The position numbers were made by a program, and so were the translations under genes. From Adenophora triphylla var. japonica (taxonomy: Eukaryota > Streptophyta > Magnoliopsida > Asterales > Campanulaceae): DNA of 64,000 nt. Below the pieces are notes generated by a model. The model was not told the DNA's origin, ran no database searches, and worked only from the letters and a program-made list of their open reading frames with translations. Where the stretch lies: NCBI GenBank assembly GCA_022495995.1, contig JAFEMH010002494.1, positions 1 through 64,000 of the forward strand. The letters are read 5' to 3'. Shown piece after piece: positions 11,991-23,600 of the stretch (positions within the stretch are counted from its first letter, which is position 1; each line of letters begins with the position of its first letter).

Positions 11991-14078
11991 TGTTGGCTTA
12001 CATTTGTAAAAAAATCAATAAAACATTAATATCTTCTTGCGATTATTAGGAAAAAATTATCATATAACAATGAATAGAGGCTTTCTTGAATTTAACGAAA
12101 TAACAAATATCATAATGAACCAAAACATATAATTAACGGGCAAAAAATTTGCATAAATTAGAAATGCGGAAATTAAATTAAACCGGACAAACAAAGGAAG
12201 TCGAGTCTTTTGAAACACACAATCTTCACAAGAAGATATTGCCCCATACTGGTGCTAACGGTTCTGTGGCAATCTTCTCTCAAGATAAAACGACTTATTA
12301 TTTTTAATAGAAGCACTTCAAATCAAAAACTCAGCGAACTCAATCGTGTTTGTCACTTTTAGACGTTGAAAGAGACTTTTTGCAATAAGATGATATATTT
12401 TCTAATAGATGTTTTGAGAATTCCATTGAATTCTATGAATAATTCACGTAATTCCATTGAATTAAGTTTCTAAATTGTGAATGAGATGATAAATGACAAA
12501 CAAGGAGTGTCTATTTATAGTAATTTAAGAGTTATGGTGCCTTTTATTCCAATAGGCATAAGTATAGATACATTGAATCACTACTAGAAAGTGACAGTTT
12601 ACCGACGAAATATTACCGACTGACGTGTGGGTAATACCGACGGACAATCAACGATTACCGAAAGATAGTAGGTTGCAACAACATCAACCTACTAGCGGTA
12701 ATGCCTCAGTCTCATCAGTCGGTCATTACCTTGATTTGGATGGTGGTCGTGGCATTAGTAGGCGAAGTGGTGGTGGCGGTCGTGGTCATTAAACATGTTT
12801 TTATTTGGCTTGTAATCAAACTTAAGTAGTTTTTATGTTGGTTTTGAGAATTTGATGAATGTTGAATTTGATTTTTCATGTTTTTGGTGAATGCTTAATT
12901 GAGTTATATTTGAATATTGGTATTTTGGTAATTGAATAGGTTGCAGGTGGCTTTTTAAATATTTCAGATTTTTTTTTCAATTCTGAACAATTTTACCGAC
13001 GGACCTCTCCGTCGGTAAATTCTATTAAAACTGATAATATTATTACCGACGGACACGTCTATCGAAATTATGAACAATATACCGATGGACAATTTCGACG
13101 GTAAATTCTTTTAAAACTGATTATATTTTTGCCGAGGAAATTTCCGCCGGTAATAGAAAGTTATCAAATAAAAGTGGATATTGTGCCGACGGATAAATCC
13201 GTCGGTGATTATATATATACCGACGGATTTTTCCATCGGTAAACTCCGGCGAATTCACCGGTTATCGGCCGACAAGTTTCCTTTGCCGACGGTTAATTGG
13301 TGTTTACCGACGGAATATTCCTTCTGTATTACCAATGAAATATTACCGACAAAATCCTATAGAGCGGATCCATCGGTAAATATATATTACCGACGGACTA
13401 TTCAATATACCGACGGATATGTCCATCGGTAAACAATCAGTTTTTAATAGTGAATCTATTCCATCCAAGGAAAGGACGCATCCATAAACTTTTAAACTGA
13501 AAATCAGTTAATAAGAGGCTAATTCGTTAAAAACTAATGGAAATTCGCAAATTCGTTAATTTATGACAGAAAGTGACATTTTCTGTTAGCTTTTTGATGG
13601 AACGTAGCATTTTTGTTAAATTCCTGACCGGAAAATGATAGTTTCTGTTAGTTTTCTAATGAAAAGCTATGTCTTTTGTCAAATCTTACAAATGGACATG
13701 TTTTTTCGTTATCTTTCTAACAAAACTATAACGGATGACTAAAGGATCAAATTTTAGGACTCAAAAGTGAAAATATGTTTCCAAACATATTAAATCTTTT
13801 GGCTAGCACATCTTTCACATATTTGGTGTCTCTGGGAACCAAAAATTTCCTTTCCATATCAATTTTACTCTTCAAATTATAATATCAAGTTGCATATTTT
13901 CAATATCAATTTCTCATTCACCCAAATTTAGTTTTGAGAAACTAAATATATCAAATTAATCTACTTCAAAAAGAGATAACAAATAAGCAATTAATTTCCA
14001 TTTGCATAAAATGAAACCTAATGAAATTTTGGTCAAAAGTCGGTCAAACACCTATTTATCAAAACCAAAATTCCAACA
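11991..14078 (-). repeat. 5' LTR of the LARD-like element (CACTA derivative inside)
   Basis: Terminal inverted bases are TGTTGG at 11991 and CCAACA ending at 14078. It aligns with the left LTR over most of its length and carries a TATA box (CTATAAATAGAC, minus strand) near 12512. The 874-bp CACTA insertion at 12579-13452 is absent from the other LTR. Without it the LTR is about 1.2 kb. Divergence between the two LTRs is high by eye (well over 10%), so the insertion is old. Confidence 0.7.
12579..13452 (+). mobile_element. CACTA (En/Spm) deletion derivative, 874 bp
   Basis: It begins CACTACTAGAAAGTG, ends TTTTTAATAGTG, and is flanked by a 3-bp TSD, AAT (12576-12578, 13453-13455); the unoccupied site is seen in the left LTR copy near 6993. 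Both ends carry many copies of the subterminal motif TACCGACGGA, the usual transposase-binding type of repeat in CACTA elements. At 12734-12793 it keeps a coding tail, DLDGGRGISRRSGGGGRGH and a stop, which looks like the end of the second CACTA ORF. It therefore derives from a coding parent by internal deletion. Confidence 0.9.
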
Positions 14079-16386
14079 AACATTACCCGATTAAATTAAG
14101 CTTTTTAATCATTTTTAATAAGAATTTGTCTTAATAGCCTAATCTATACTCCTTTTATCCCAAAATTATCTTTCTACCTTTTTTGCCATTAATACGAAAA
14201 TACTTTTAGCAATAATAATCTGTTTAATTGATTATCTTAATGAACATCTAAAAATTGTTATAAATAGTATTTATAACATTCACTACTAGAAAGTGGATTT
14301 TTACAGACGAAAGTTTACTGACGGACCGCCTCCATCGGTAATACCGAAGAATTATAAACAAATACCGACAGAGTTTTAATTAGCACTTGACGGGAATTTC
14401 TTTATTAAATTTACATTTTATTCCGTCGGTAAATCTGAATTATCCGTCGATATTACCGACGGATTTGGTCCTTCGGTATTACCGACAGAATCGTCCGTTG
14501 GTTAAAAGCCATATAAATTAAACCCTAGCCCCTCCTCTTCAGTTTCGCATTAACAGAAAAAAGCTTTGGTCTGCCGTCAGGTTTGAGCGACTCCATTTTC
14601 CCATCTTCTTATCAATTCCACTTTGGATTTGCCGCTTCACAATTCCCGTTGGATTTGCCGCTTCTCAATTCCTCTCGCCTCACTTCCTTTCTCACCTCCT
14701 TTACAGAGTAATATCGATCTCCTCTCTCTCTCTCTCTGTGTGTGTTGCGTTCAATAACATCATCCAAATGTGTAATGTTGTTTATTTGTTTTATTTTGTA
14801 AGAAATTTAATTGATTCTCTCATTCAGTGTGTTGACTGTAGTTAAGGTATGATTTCTAGGTTTTAGGGATTTGAAATCTTGTTAACTGATATTCTGGTAC
14901 TGATATAATATTTGGCTGTTCATCTGGGGTATGATTATGTTTATTGATGCTGTCCTAATTTTTTACATTCATACTTTCTTTGTCTTGATGAATATAACCT
15001 CTGAAAGGAAGTTTGGTCTCATGAAAGAAAGTTGTTGTATGTGTGAATTGGTCTCTCTCTCTGTGTGAGGGGGTGGGGGTATATGTGGTATGGAGGGAAG
15101 TTACATATGAAGGAGTTTGATTACTCGTATCAAGTCCATTAACTTCAATTTGGGGGGGGGGTATGTTACTCTAATTGGGGAAGCTAGCTTTTATCTCTTT
15201 TGGAATTACACTTGAGCCAACTATGTCTTGTGGGTTGTTTCCTTTACACATACTTGTAAATACATGCGTAGGTAAAATCTTTTACTTGCTTTTAAAAAAA
15301 TAAAAAAAATAGATACCTCACATACATTTTTTCGAAATTCGACTTCAAACCATTCAAGCTTTAGGGAAATGCAGCCCGACAGGACGAGACCTATTGGCTC
15401 CCCAATCCACGGTTAGCTTTCCCGCCTCAAGTTGCGCCTATTGCCGTTAGCCGAGAGTGTATGCCACTTGCAAGTCACCCCTGAAAGCCTACACGTTTAT
15501 TTTTGAAAATAACACATTCTTGACTCTACGCCAATTTTTGTCTAGTAATTGATTTTCATAGCTTTAAACATTCTTTATATACTTGCACATATATCCATTT
15601 TTGAAAGAAAATTGAACCATTTTTGTAGAGGGAAAATCCTACCTGATCTCTAGGATAGCATTCGGGTCTGAAAGGTTATCCTAGGTGCTCACCGACTCTC
15701 GAGAAAGGTGATTTTCATTGCACATAATTGAAGAATGCCGACACGAAGACATATCTCTTTTGATTGTGTATAGGGCTTACCTACTAAGTCCAACTCCCAA
15801 TTCGGTCTCTTTTGTCTACCGTTCTAATTAGACTCACTTCCTTGTTTTCCAAGTCTAGAGGTGTGTCTTATCTTCGTGTTTATTTCCTTGCTTGTCATAG
15901 TTGTCTCAGTTAATGAACTTTGTTGTTATTATCTAATGCCTTTCGAATTGTGAATCTTAAAAAATTTGTTGAATTGACTTAATCAAAATTGGTAAATATT
16001 TAAATTAGTTAATGATGAATCATCATAAAGATATGGACTCGCAAATCATTAAACATCACTTAAATCAATGCGATCAATGAAGTTAGGACTAAATTTAGAC
16101 TGCGACTAATCGAGGTGAGAACTAGAACCGCCAAACAATCAAAGGAGTCCACGAAGGTATTCCTAAAGTCAATCAAAGGCCTTCACAAAGACAAAACAAT
16201 TGCAAGCAGACAAAGTGATATTTGCAATTCATATAATCGTGTATTTCGGGATGGGATATAAGCCAACCCCAATTCTAAACTTAAATGAAGTGTCTTGTTG
16301 CTTTTAAATTTGTAATTCAAATCTAGGGAATGATAATGTTAATTACATCTAAACTGTTAAAATATTATGAAATGCAGGAGTTAATT

Positions 16387-17126
16387 ATGTCCAGGAAAGA
16401 TCGTAGTTTGATGGATAATCGTAGAATCCCGAAAGAAGGGGTGTCCGACCTCAATTTTTAGAAGGTTTAGAACATTTCGTGGAGTTTACTAGAGCGCATC
16501 CCCAGTGCATACGTGATGATAAGATTAGGTGTCCTTGTAAAAAGTGTAAGAATAGAAAATTTTAAAGTGTTGGATTTGTAAAAAAACATCTTATGGAGGT
16601 AGGCTTTGTTGATGGTTACAAGGTATGGGTAGCGCACGGGAAGCGTTATGTGGTTAAAACAAGTGTTCGTAATTGTCTTACTGTATTACGTGGTCCGCCA
16701 AAGGAACCTAAACAGTTGGTTGATGAAGAAGAGTTATCTTTGGCTTTGGATGATATGGTTCGAAATGCAGCTGGCACAGAGTTTGATTGGAACCCTAATC
16801 CAACAGAGGTACCAAATCCTGTTGCGAAGAAGTTTATGAATTTAATGGACATTTATCCTGGTGCAAAGGTTACGGTGTTAGAGTTTGTGACTGAGCTTTT
16901 AACTATCAAGGCTGATACAAATATGAGCCAACATACTTACAATCGTATCATGTCATTTGCGCAACGGATGCTAACCGAAGAAAATAATATGGTTAACAAT
17001 TTTTATGAGACAAAAATGTTGGTGGGGCATATCGATCTTGGTTACGATAGAATTGATACTTGCAAAAATCAGTACATGCTTTTTTATAAGGAAAATGAGG
17101 GTCTCAATTCATGTTCAATATATTAG
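16387..17126 (+). pseudogene. CACTA transposase-associated domain and start of TNP2, pseudogene
   Basis: The frame opens MSRKDRSLMDNRRIPK and, after a frameshift near 16460, shows HPQCIRDDKIRCPCKKCKN (a cysteine cluster) and VGFVDGYKVWVAHGKR. These are typical of the plant transposase-associated domain (PF13963) of CACTA elements. It runs on to GHIDLGYDRIDTCKNQYMLF, the beginning of the TNP2 transposase. A Stowaway MITE starts at 17131, immediately after the frame closes, and the catalytic core does not follow. At least one frameshift and one stop (near 16563) break the frame. Confidence 0.8.
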
Positions 17127-17130
17127 AGTA

Positions 17131-17367
17131 CTCCTTCCGTCCCGTCCGAAAGGGCACTTTTGGTCAATATAAGTTAACTTTGACCCAAACATAAATGCAA
17201 ATTTAATCATCGTATTGAAATTCTAAAAATTGTTATTCATAAACCATTTAATGATTTATCAATAACAATTTTTAAAATTTCAATAAGATGATTAGATTTG
17301 CATTTATGTTTGGGTTAAAGTTTCCTTATATTGATCAAAAGTGTCCTTTCGAGCGGGACGGAGGGAG
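17131..17367. mobile_element. Stowaway MITE (Tc1/mariner type), foldback
   Basis: Ends are CTCCTTCCGTCCCGTCCGAA and GAGCGGGACGGAGGGAG, flanked by TA on both sides (17129-17130, 17368-17369). Nearly the whole 237 bp is one imperfect palindrome (AAACATAAATGCAAAT against ATTTGCATTTATGTTT). It sits directly after the CACTA transposase frame. Confidence 0.9.
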
Positions 17368-17858
17368 TATTAACTATGGTTTAGTTAAAGAACTTTGAGT
17401 GATTTTCTATCCATTGTTTTAACTTTTAAGTATTATAATTCTTGAAGTTAATGTATTGTCAAGTTACAATGATTGATTGCGTAAAACAGTTACCTGGTGA
17501 ACTTAAAATAGCAAAAGTACATGGGTTAAATAATGTTATTTTACTTAGCATGGAGGATTGACATCTATTAGCTTTTGGAAGGAGAAAGAAAAATAAAAAA
17601 GAGTTGGGCAATAAGCATAACTCTAGCCTAATAGAAACAAGATATGCTAACCTGTATCATTTTGTTCATGACTTTTCTAGCCTTCCAGCAAAAAACAGTG
17701 AACATAATATAACTCTGCAATTATTGTCCAAAAATTTGGCATTTCAAATGATAACTTTCCAATAGGGCTGGAAATGAGAGAAGTTTACTTTTTTGAACAT
17801 ATGGTGGTTAGATGAAATCAGGAAAGTAGAAAGTGAGGGTATTTGTAAAAACTTTTTA

Positions 17859-18125
17859 CTCCTTCCGTCCCTAGTTGAGTGTCCAAATTTTATTTTAAGG
17901 GACACTCTAAAAATGTGTGCTTTTATACATTTTAATGGAAAAGATTCACAAATATTCTTGTTATCCACTTTCTAAACATTTAGTTTTACGATAATAAGAT
18001 AATAAGATGAATAGCGTTTTTTTTTTGTTGGTAAAATAACGTTTAGGGACAGTTTTTGCAAAAAGTCATTCATTTTGTGATTATAATTTCTTGAATTTGG
18101 ACATTCATATAGGGATAGAGGGGAG
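17859..18125. mobile_element. Stowaway MITE
   Basis: TA-flanked, with ends CTCCTTCCGTCCCTAGTTG and ATAGGGATAGAGGGGAG. Subterminal blocks GAGTGTCCAAATTT and AATTTGGACATTC are inverted partners. It lies inside the decayed CACTA element. Confidence 0.75.
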
Positions 18126-18654
18126 TAACTTATAAGAATTTTTGCTAGATCGAACTTATAATTTTTTTGGTATAGCCATGTCACTTTAAGATTACACACT
18201 ACATGTGTTTTGAGTTGGGCAATAAGAAGAAAGATCTATGATAGGTGCCTATGGATCAAACATCACCCACTATGGTTTTTGTATACCTCCCCCCCCCCCC
18301 CTCTCCTCCCAAATTCCGACTTCCAAAAATATCTAAAAATATAATCCTATTCTTTCCATGTCCATAGAACGAATGCAAATGAGAGGTAAGGCATCAAGAG
18401 AATACATGCTATATAGATTTTGTTTTTTCTTCACAGAATTATACCAGTTATGCAATTTAATTAGCTGATTTGTTTCGGAATATATATGAATCTAAAGTTG
18501 ACATGGTTGGGGGCAAAAATAAACAGATTCTCAGAATACATATTCTGAGATTACAAATTGAACATTTTGTTCACAATATGTTCAGTTTAGTCCCTGTATA
18601 TTTATAAATTTCATTTTGGTTCCTGTTTATTTAACTACTTCTACTATTTTCGTA

Positions 18655-19690
18655 GCACAAATATTCATGTCCCGGGTTCTCAGAGATTCAGATAGAGAAG
18701 ACATTCAAGAAATTAGTTGCTAAGCGATACAGTGGTAAAGTCTTTGACATGAAACAAAAGTGGCTAAATGATGGTTTGCCTTCAGCTAATTGCACGCCAA
18801 GTGTATGGGAGCAGTGGGAAGCACATTGGAGAAGTGAAAAATTTCAGAGAAATTAAAAAATAGCAAAGACTAACAAGAACTCAAAAGAAGGGCAGGGGAG
18901 TGTACACACGAGAGAATCTATTAACTTCAGCGAGACTTGGTACCGTATGGTAAATTTACTTAATTTACTCTCTGTTTGTAAATTAAGCAGTACTCTATTT
19001 GATTCATATATTGTTATTATTTGATGAAATTTTGAATTTATAATTATTTTATATGTTAAGAAAAAGAAACATGGAGATAAGGCTGATGCAGCTGTTGTGT
19101 TTATTACTACGCATAATGCGGAGGCTCCTGATGGCTCATGACCAAAATGGATTAACCCTTATTACCAGGGCATTTATGTAAGTGTTAATAGTATTTTCTA
19201 TAAGTAATTAGAAATTATTTAGTTAAAGAAACATTGTTTTCTACCATACTGGATAATGTTTTTTTTTTTTTTTGGTCAGGAAGAGTATGAGAAGCGTGCT
19301 CGTGAGGAGGGTATTGAAGAAGGAAGTATGGATCCTGAGATCACCGAGCGACTTGCATTTCGTGAAAAACTTTGGAAGGCCATTGTCCTTGAAGACAAGC
19401 AACCAAGGGGAGATCGCTCGCCTGGATTAGGACCACATGGTGCTGGATTTTTTGACATGCCATTAAGCAGCCATACTACACAACGCTTTTCTTCTTCCAG
19501 TAGTCCACAATGTGGATCAAGAGACATTCGATGATCGAGTTCAAAAAGAGGTACAAAGGTAAGTTGAGATAGAGCGTCAAGAGCGAGAAGTTTCATATTG
19601 CCAATTGGAAAGAAAGTTTGAGGAACGTCTTCGGCAAGAACGAGAAGTTGCGCAAAACAGTTTGAATAGCGTATGCAACAAGTAATGGCA
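18655..19690 (+). pseudogene. Second CACTA ORF (Transposase_24-like), pseudogene
   Basis: Recognisable pieces in order: VWEQWEAHWRSEKFQRN near 18800-18855; a KTNKN..KKGQGSVHT region near 18865-18910; KHGDKADAAVVFITTHNAEA with PKWINPYYQGIY near 19070-19175; then, after a pyrimidine-rich acceptor, EEYEKRAREEGIEEG at 19279 onwards. This succession is typical of the plant En/Spm second protein (PF03004-like). Stops interrupt it, for example within TCATGACC near 19140. The C-terminal Gly/Arg tail seen in the derivative at 12734 is not present here. Confidence 0.7.
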
Positions 19691-19700
19691 ACCATTAATT

Positions 19701-20503
19701 TGCAACTTTTTCAATGTTGGGTATCAAATTGCAACAATAACACAAACATAGGTAACCAAATTGCAATTTGCCCCTTAAAATGCAAGGATGCTTTTGAGTG
19801 GGGCAGAGCGCGAGTTGGCCTATGATTCGGAGAGTAAACCATGGCCCAACCCATAGACACACTTGTTCATGGGTTGGGACAGCCCGTATGACTCACCAGT
19901 CAAGCTCAGGCTTGGTTTGGCAGGTTCAAGTGCTAGCTTGGCATATAATCTCTTGAAGATAGAAAAGTAAATTGTAACAGCAAAATCACGAAATTTCAGA
20001 AAAACCTATTTTACATTCGTTTAATATAAAAATAAACGTTTTTTCAAAATGCGCAATGATATTTTTGTAAATAAGTGAAACTTTTTTTAAAATGTGGTGC
20101 CATTTCATAAATAATCGTAACTTGAAAAAACTCACACACTTTTCAATACTATAACTAACACTTTTCAATACTATAACCGATATAACACTAGTACTAGTAC
20201 TAACACTATTTTCAACGCCATGACCAATACTATTTAACACTCCGATACTATTTAGCACTACAACTTACTGACAATCCTTAAAACTAACACTAGTCCTCTT
20301 TTAGTAAATATTAAAAATGTCAGTTTGAATATTGATAAGTGCCGATTTTAATGTTTATAAATATCATTTTAAATCTGACACTTGATAATATTAGAACCGA
20401 CAATTACGGGAAACTAGTTTTTTCATCTCTCACTTAATGTAAAACACGTTTTTCAAAAACTGACTCTAGCAAAATACCCCCATAGTTTTAGGTAAAAAGG
20501 AAC
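19701..20503. other. Intergenic, between CACTA remnant and CYN 3' end
   Basis: No coding frame, RNA gene or transposon terminus is recognisable. It contains a short low-complexity run of ACTATAAC/TAACACTA words at about 20145-20290. The CACTA element may end somewhere in this stretch. Confidence 0.5.
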
Positions 20504-20509
20504 TTTATT
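20504..20509 (-). terminator. Poly(A) signal of CYN
   Basis: AATAAA on the minus strand, 73 bases after the stop codon, at the position expected for a plant near-upstream element. Confidence 0.6.
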
Positions 20510-20581
20510 ACAGTAGTAGAATATTATTACAACACATAATTAAAGTAGCCCAAGTTTAGGAGGTCATGGGGATATGGGGTT

Positions 20582-20626
20582 TTAATCTTCTTGTCGCTTT
20601 ATCCTGGACACCATATTCTCCACTTT
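20582..20626 (-). CDS. CYN: CYN exon 4 (terminal)
   Basis: 45 nt, acceptor TTTGCAG^A. It encodes [14 protein letters not shown] and a TAA stop. The phase agrees with exon 3, and a poly(A) signal follows 73 bases downstream. The sequence is short, so this exon rests on phase, splice site and fit to the C-terminus of plant cyanases. Confidence 0.8.
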   Translation of the reverse strand, partial: KVENMVSRIKRQED

Positions 20627-23600
20627 CTGCAAATTATCAAATAACAAAATCAATGGTTGTAGAATACATGAAATTTACATAGGAATTTATGGCATATGAT
20701 GAATAACTACTCAATAGATATAGTCTTTGTACTCCCTCCGTCCCAAAATGAATTTAAAAAAAAATAAAAATTGGTCGTACCCTCAACCAATTTGGTAGCG
20801 AAGTTGCAAACAAACAATATAAATTTTGAACGTCAACATTTTACTTTTACTTCTTATCTACATAGCATCTTTGTAAAACTTCAATCTACCTCTTTGCTTC
20901 GGTGTATTCTTCAATATTCCCTCCGTCCCAAAATGAATGTACAAATTTGCTTTTGATCAATAACATTTTGAGACAGCGGTAGTAAATAACAACCACGAAA
21001 GAAAATTAAAAGAAATAAAGAGAAATAATCAATGTGCCCTTCCTGCCAACAGGATTGAAGGTTCCTTTCTTTGAATGATGTATCTGACAAGAAATTATCT
21101 GGCATAAAGGTAAAGCTCCGAGATAGACAACTAACCTGCTCAGAGTGGGCTAAATACTTTCCATCGAATGTCACCACCACACGGTCCTTCCCATCCACGC
21201 CCGTCACTTTGTCAACAGAGCAGAAGAAGTCTATAGCTGACATTCTGAAATATAATAGATAAGAAAAAGAAGTAATAAATAACAAATTATAAGAAAAACC
21301 AGATGAAGGTTATAGCGGATATTCTGAAAAATCAGTTGTGCATGTGTAAATTAAATCTTCAATTTTGTTTAGTCAAAAGCAAAAATGGGAGTACCTCATG
21401 GCACACAGCTTTTTGGGAAACCATTCATGTGAACTCCCTCCGTCCCAAAACAACTTGCACCATTTTGCTTAGACACGGGAATTAAAGAGAGTTATTGTGA
21501 GTGGGAAAGGAGTTGTGATTATGACAAGTGTGGTATGATTTTAAAGTGGGCCATATGATTTTAGTGTGTGATTATGATAAGCAGGGTAGACCCAATATAA
21601 CACTCCTTAATAATATACTTTGGAAATTTTAGTAAAGCGGGCTTACCAATGGGAAACTCAAAAAGGAATTTGGTGCAAGGTGTTTTAGAACAAAGGGAAA
21701 ATTTCTTTAAAATTGTAGAATATTGCTTGTTAGGATTTAGAAAACATGAAACATTTCTCTCTTTTCTCTAGTAGCTACCAAGACAATGTTACCACCTAGC
21801 AACATATTCCTCAACTTCTGCAAGAAGCAATGCTCCCTTGCAATTTTGTATCAAGCATACATGGAAGAACAAGAAAGTTAGCTGGCAGCTGAACTAACTT
21901 GATTGGTAAACGGCTTCAAAGGGTAAATGGTCACAGCAGCAATCTCTCCTGACTCAGCAAAGCTTCTTTTGTCTAAAATTTTCTTTTTCGACTAATAAAA
22001 ATAGACTTGAGAAAATGAATATCGCCCAAGAGGCCTCCGAATCACATTAAAATTCTTTTAATTACAAGGCTAGCAATGATTATTAAATTCTTTTAATTAC
22101 AAGGCTAGCAATGATTATTGTGAGTTTGACGTAAACTATTTTTACTGAAAGGCTTTGTGAAATATGAATCATACCTTACTATTTGGCATAGATATTTGCA
22201 GGTTACTTATGGTAGAAATGGTTTTGAGAGATGAACAATTAGAAGTTTACGCATCTTTAGAAGTAAAACACTATCCCCTACGTCTCATAAATAGACTAGC
22301 AAGTAGCAACATCCCCCCATCCCCCTCCCTGCTAACCACAGCTCGGAATAAAGTACTCTCACCATTCCAAATTGAGTCTTCTGCTTTGAAAATATTTAGT
22401 CCCAAACTGAGTGTCCCTAACTCTCTACAAAGTTACTAAATTACCTTTATAAGCTATATGTCTCAGTTAGCATTTGGGATACTACAGTATGGACACTATG
22501 GGCATTCATGCTTAAGTACCATTAAAATCGTACAAATAAGCTTTCCAATTTTATTTTATTTTTATAATGATGAAATAGACATGAGAATATGTATGCTGCC
22601 GAAAAGGCCTCTGAATCACATCAAACTTCTTTCGGTTACAAGGCTAGTAATGCCTGTTGTGAGTAGGACTAAGGTGTTTCTAGTGATTTTTTTTTTGATG
22701 GCTTTGTCAGACTGTTCTGCATAGGGATTTCATGGAGGAACGTCACCTTGCAATATACTAATAGATTAGCAGGTACTCATGGTTGTAATGACAATTAACC
22801 CCAAATTGCTGCATCTAACCTAAGTCCATAGTCACACAAGAAAGTAGAAACTACCCGTGCTGACCATGACTCAAGAGAAAAATACTCTCTTCATTCCTTT
22901 CTGAGTGTCCCTTTTTCTCGGAAGCTACTAAATTCACATTTAATGCCTCCGTTTTAAATTTACATGTGGGACACAATATTATGGGGGATTCATGTTTATG
23001 TACTACTAGAATGGCCCAAAAGTACATTTTCTTACTATTTGTAAGAAACTAAGAAAGAACACTCATTTTGGGATGGAGCAATAGATACTCGCAACTATCT
23101 GAAAGAGCACTTAAAATGAACAAACCTTCTATAAGCAGTGGCATAAATGACACAGGAGCATTTCATGGTAACAAACTCATCGAATGGCAGAACCAGATTT
23201 TCAGTCAACTTTGAGGAATAAACTGTTCTGATGTAGAAAGTTCCAGAAGGTGACAAAGTAGTCGTTGGAAAGATCTATGTGTCTACTTTCATACCAAAAA
23301 ATCGGTTCGTCGTTTCGATGTCTAGAAAAGGAGATAATGAAATTTTGGTACAGAAGGTATTAGCTGACTGCATACAGTTTATCAGCAACTTCTGGTTTTC
23401 CTAGTTCATGTATTTCTTTCATTCATGCATATATATCCTATGTAATGGAGAGATGTTCCATTTAGCGTATATAAACCCATCTTGTGATGGTAAAACTCAG
23501 ATTTTGATTGTGTTTTTAGCCTTGAGCAATATAATAGAAGAAGAGTTTCTTCTTCGTTTTACTCAATACCCTTTGGTGGATTCCATAGGTACTGAGTGTT

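Larger units (their letters stand above)
4863..14078 (-). mobile_element. Large non-coding LTR element (LARD-like) with three nested insertions
   Basis: Two diverged LTRs (4863-7623 and 11991-14078) flank an interior with no recognisable gag or pol. The flanks AACAT at 4858-4862 and 14079-14083 fit a 5-bp TSD. Minus orientation is inferred from the TATA motif CTATAAATAGAC on the minus strand of the right LTR, near 12515. A Helitron is nested in the left LTR, a CACTA derivative in the right LTR and a solo LTR in the interior. No primer site or polypurine tract was recognised, so the family that mobilised it is unknown. The solo LTR at 41801 belongs to the same LTR family. Confidence 0.65.
14281..19700 (+). 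mobile_element. Coding-type CACTA (En/Spm) element, decayed, right end not found
   Basis: The left terminus CACTACTAGAAAGTGG matches the 874-bp derivative at 12579 for its first 15 bases and is followed by TACCGACGG-type subterminal repeats (14300-14500). A leader region of about 2 kb follows. A transposase-associated domain (16387-17126) and a Transposase_24-type second ORF (about 18655-19690) come next, in the usual CACTA order. The TNP2 catalytic domain between them is largely missing and replaced by MITE-containing sequence. No TAGTG terminus with subterminal repeats occurs before the CYN gene, so the right end given is only the limit of recognisable sequence. Confidence 0.75.

Noticed and set aside
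15360..15730. Possible gene or RNA in the GC-richer stretch inside the CACTA leader
   Set aside because: No open frame or RNA motif could be supported; it reads as part of the transposon leader.
19276..19695. A minus-strand reading frame of 139 codons
   Set aside because: It is the shadow of the plus-strand CACTA second ORF, whose motifs (EEYEKRAREEGIEEG) fit the family.
22678..22686. TTTCTAGTG followed by ATT as a right end of the CACTA element starting at 14281 (left TSD also ATT)
   Set aside because: It lies inside CYN intron 2, which would put CYN exons 3 and 4 inside the transposon. No TACCGACGGA subterminal repeats precede it, and only the last five bases fit the terminal repeat.
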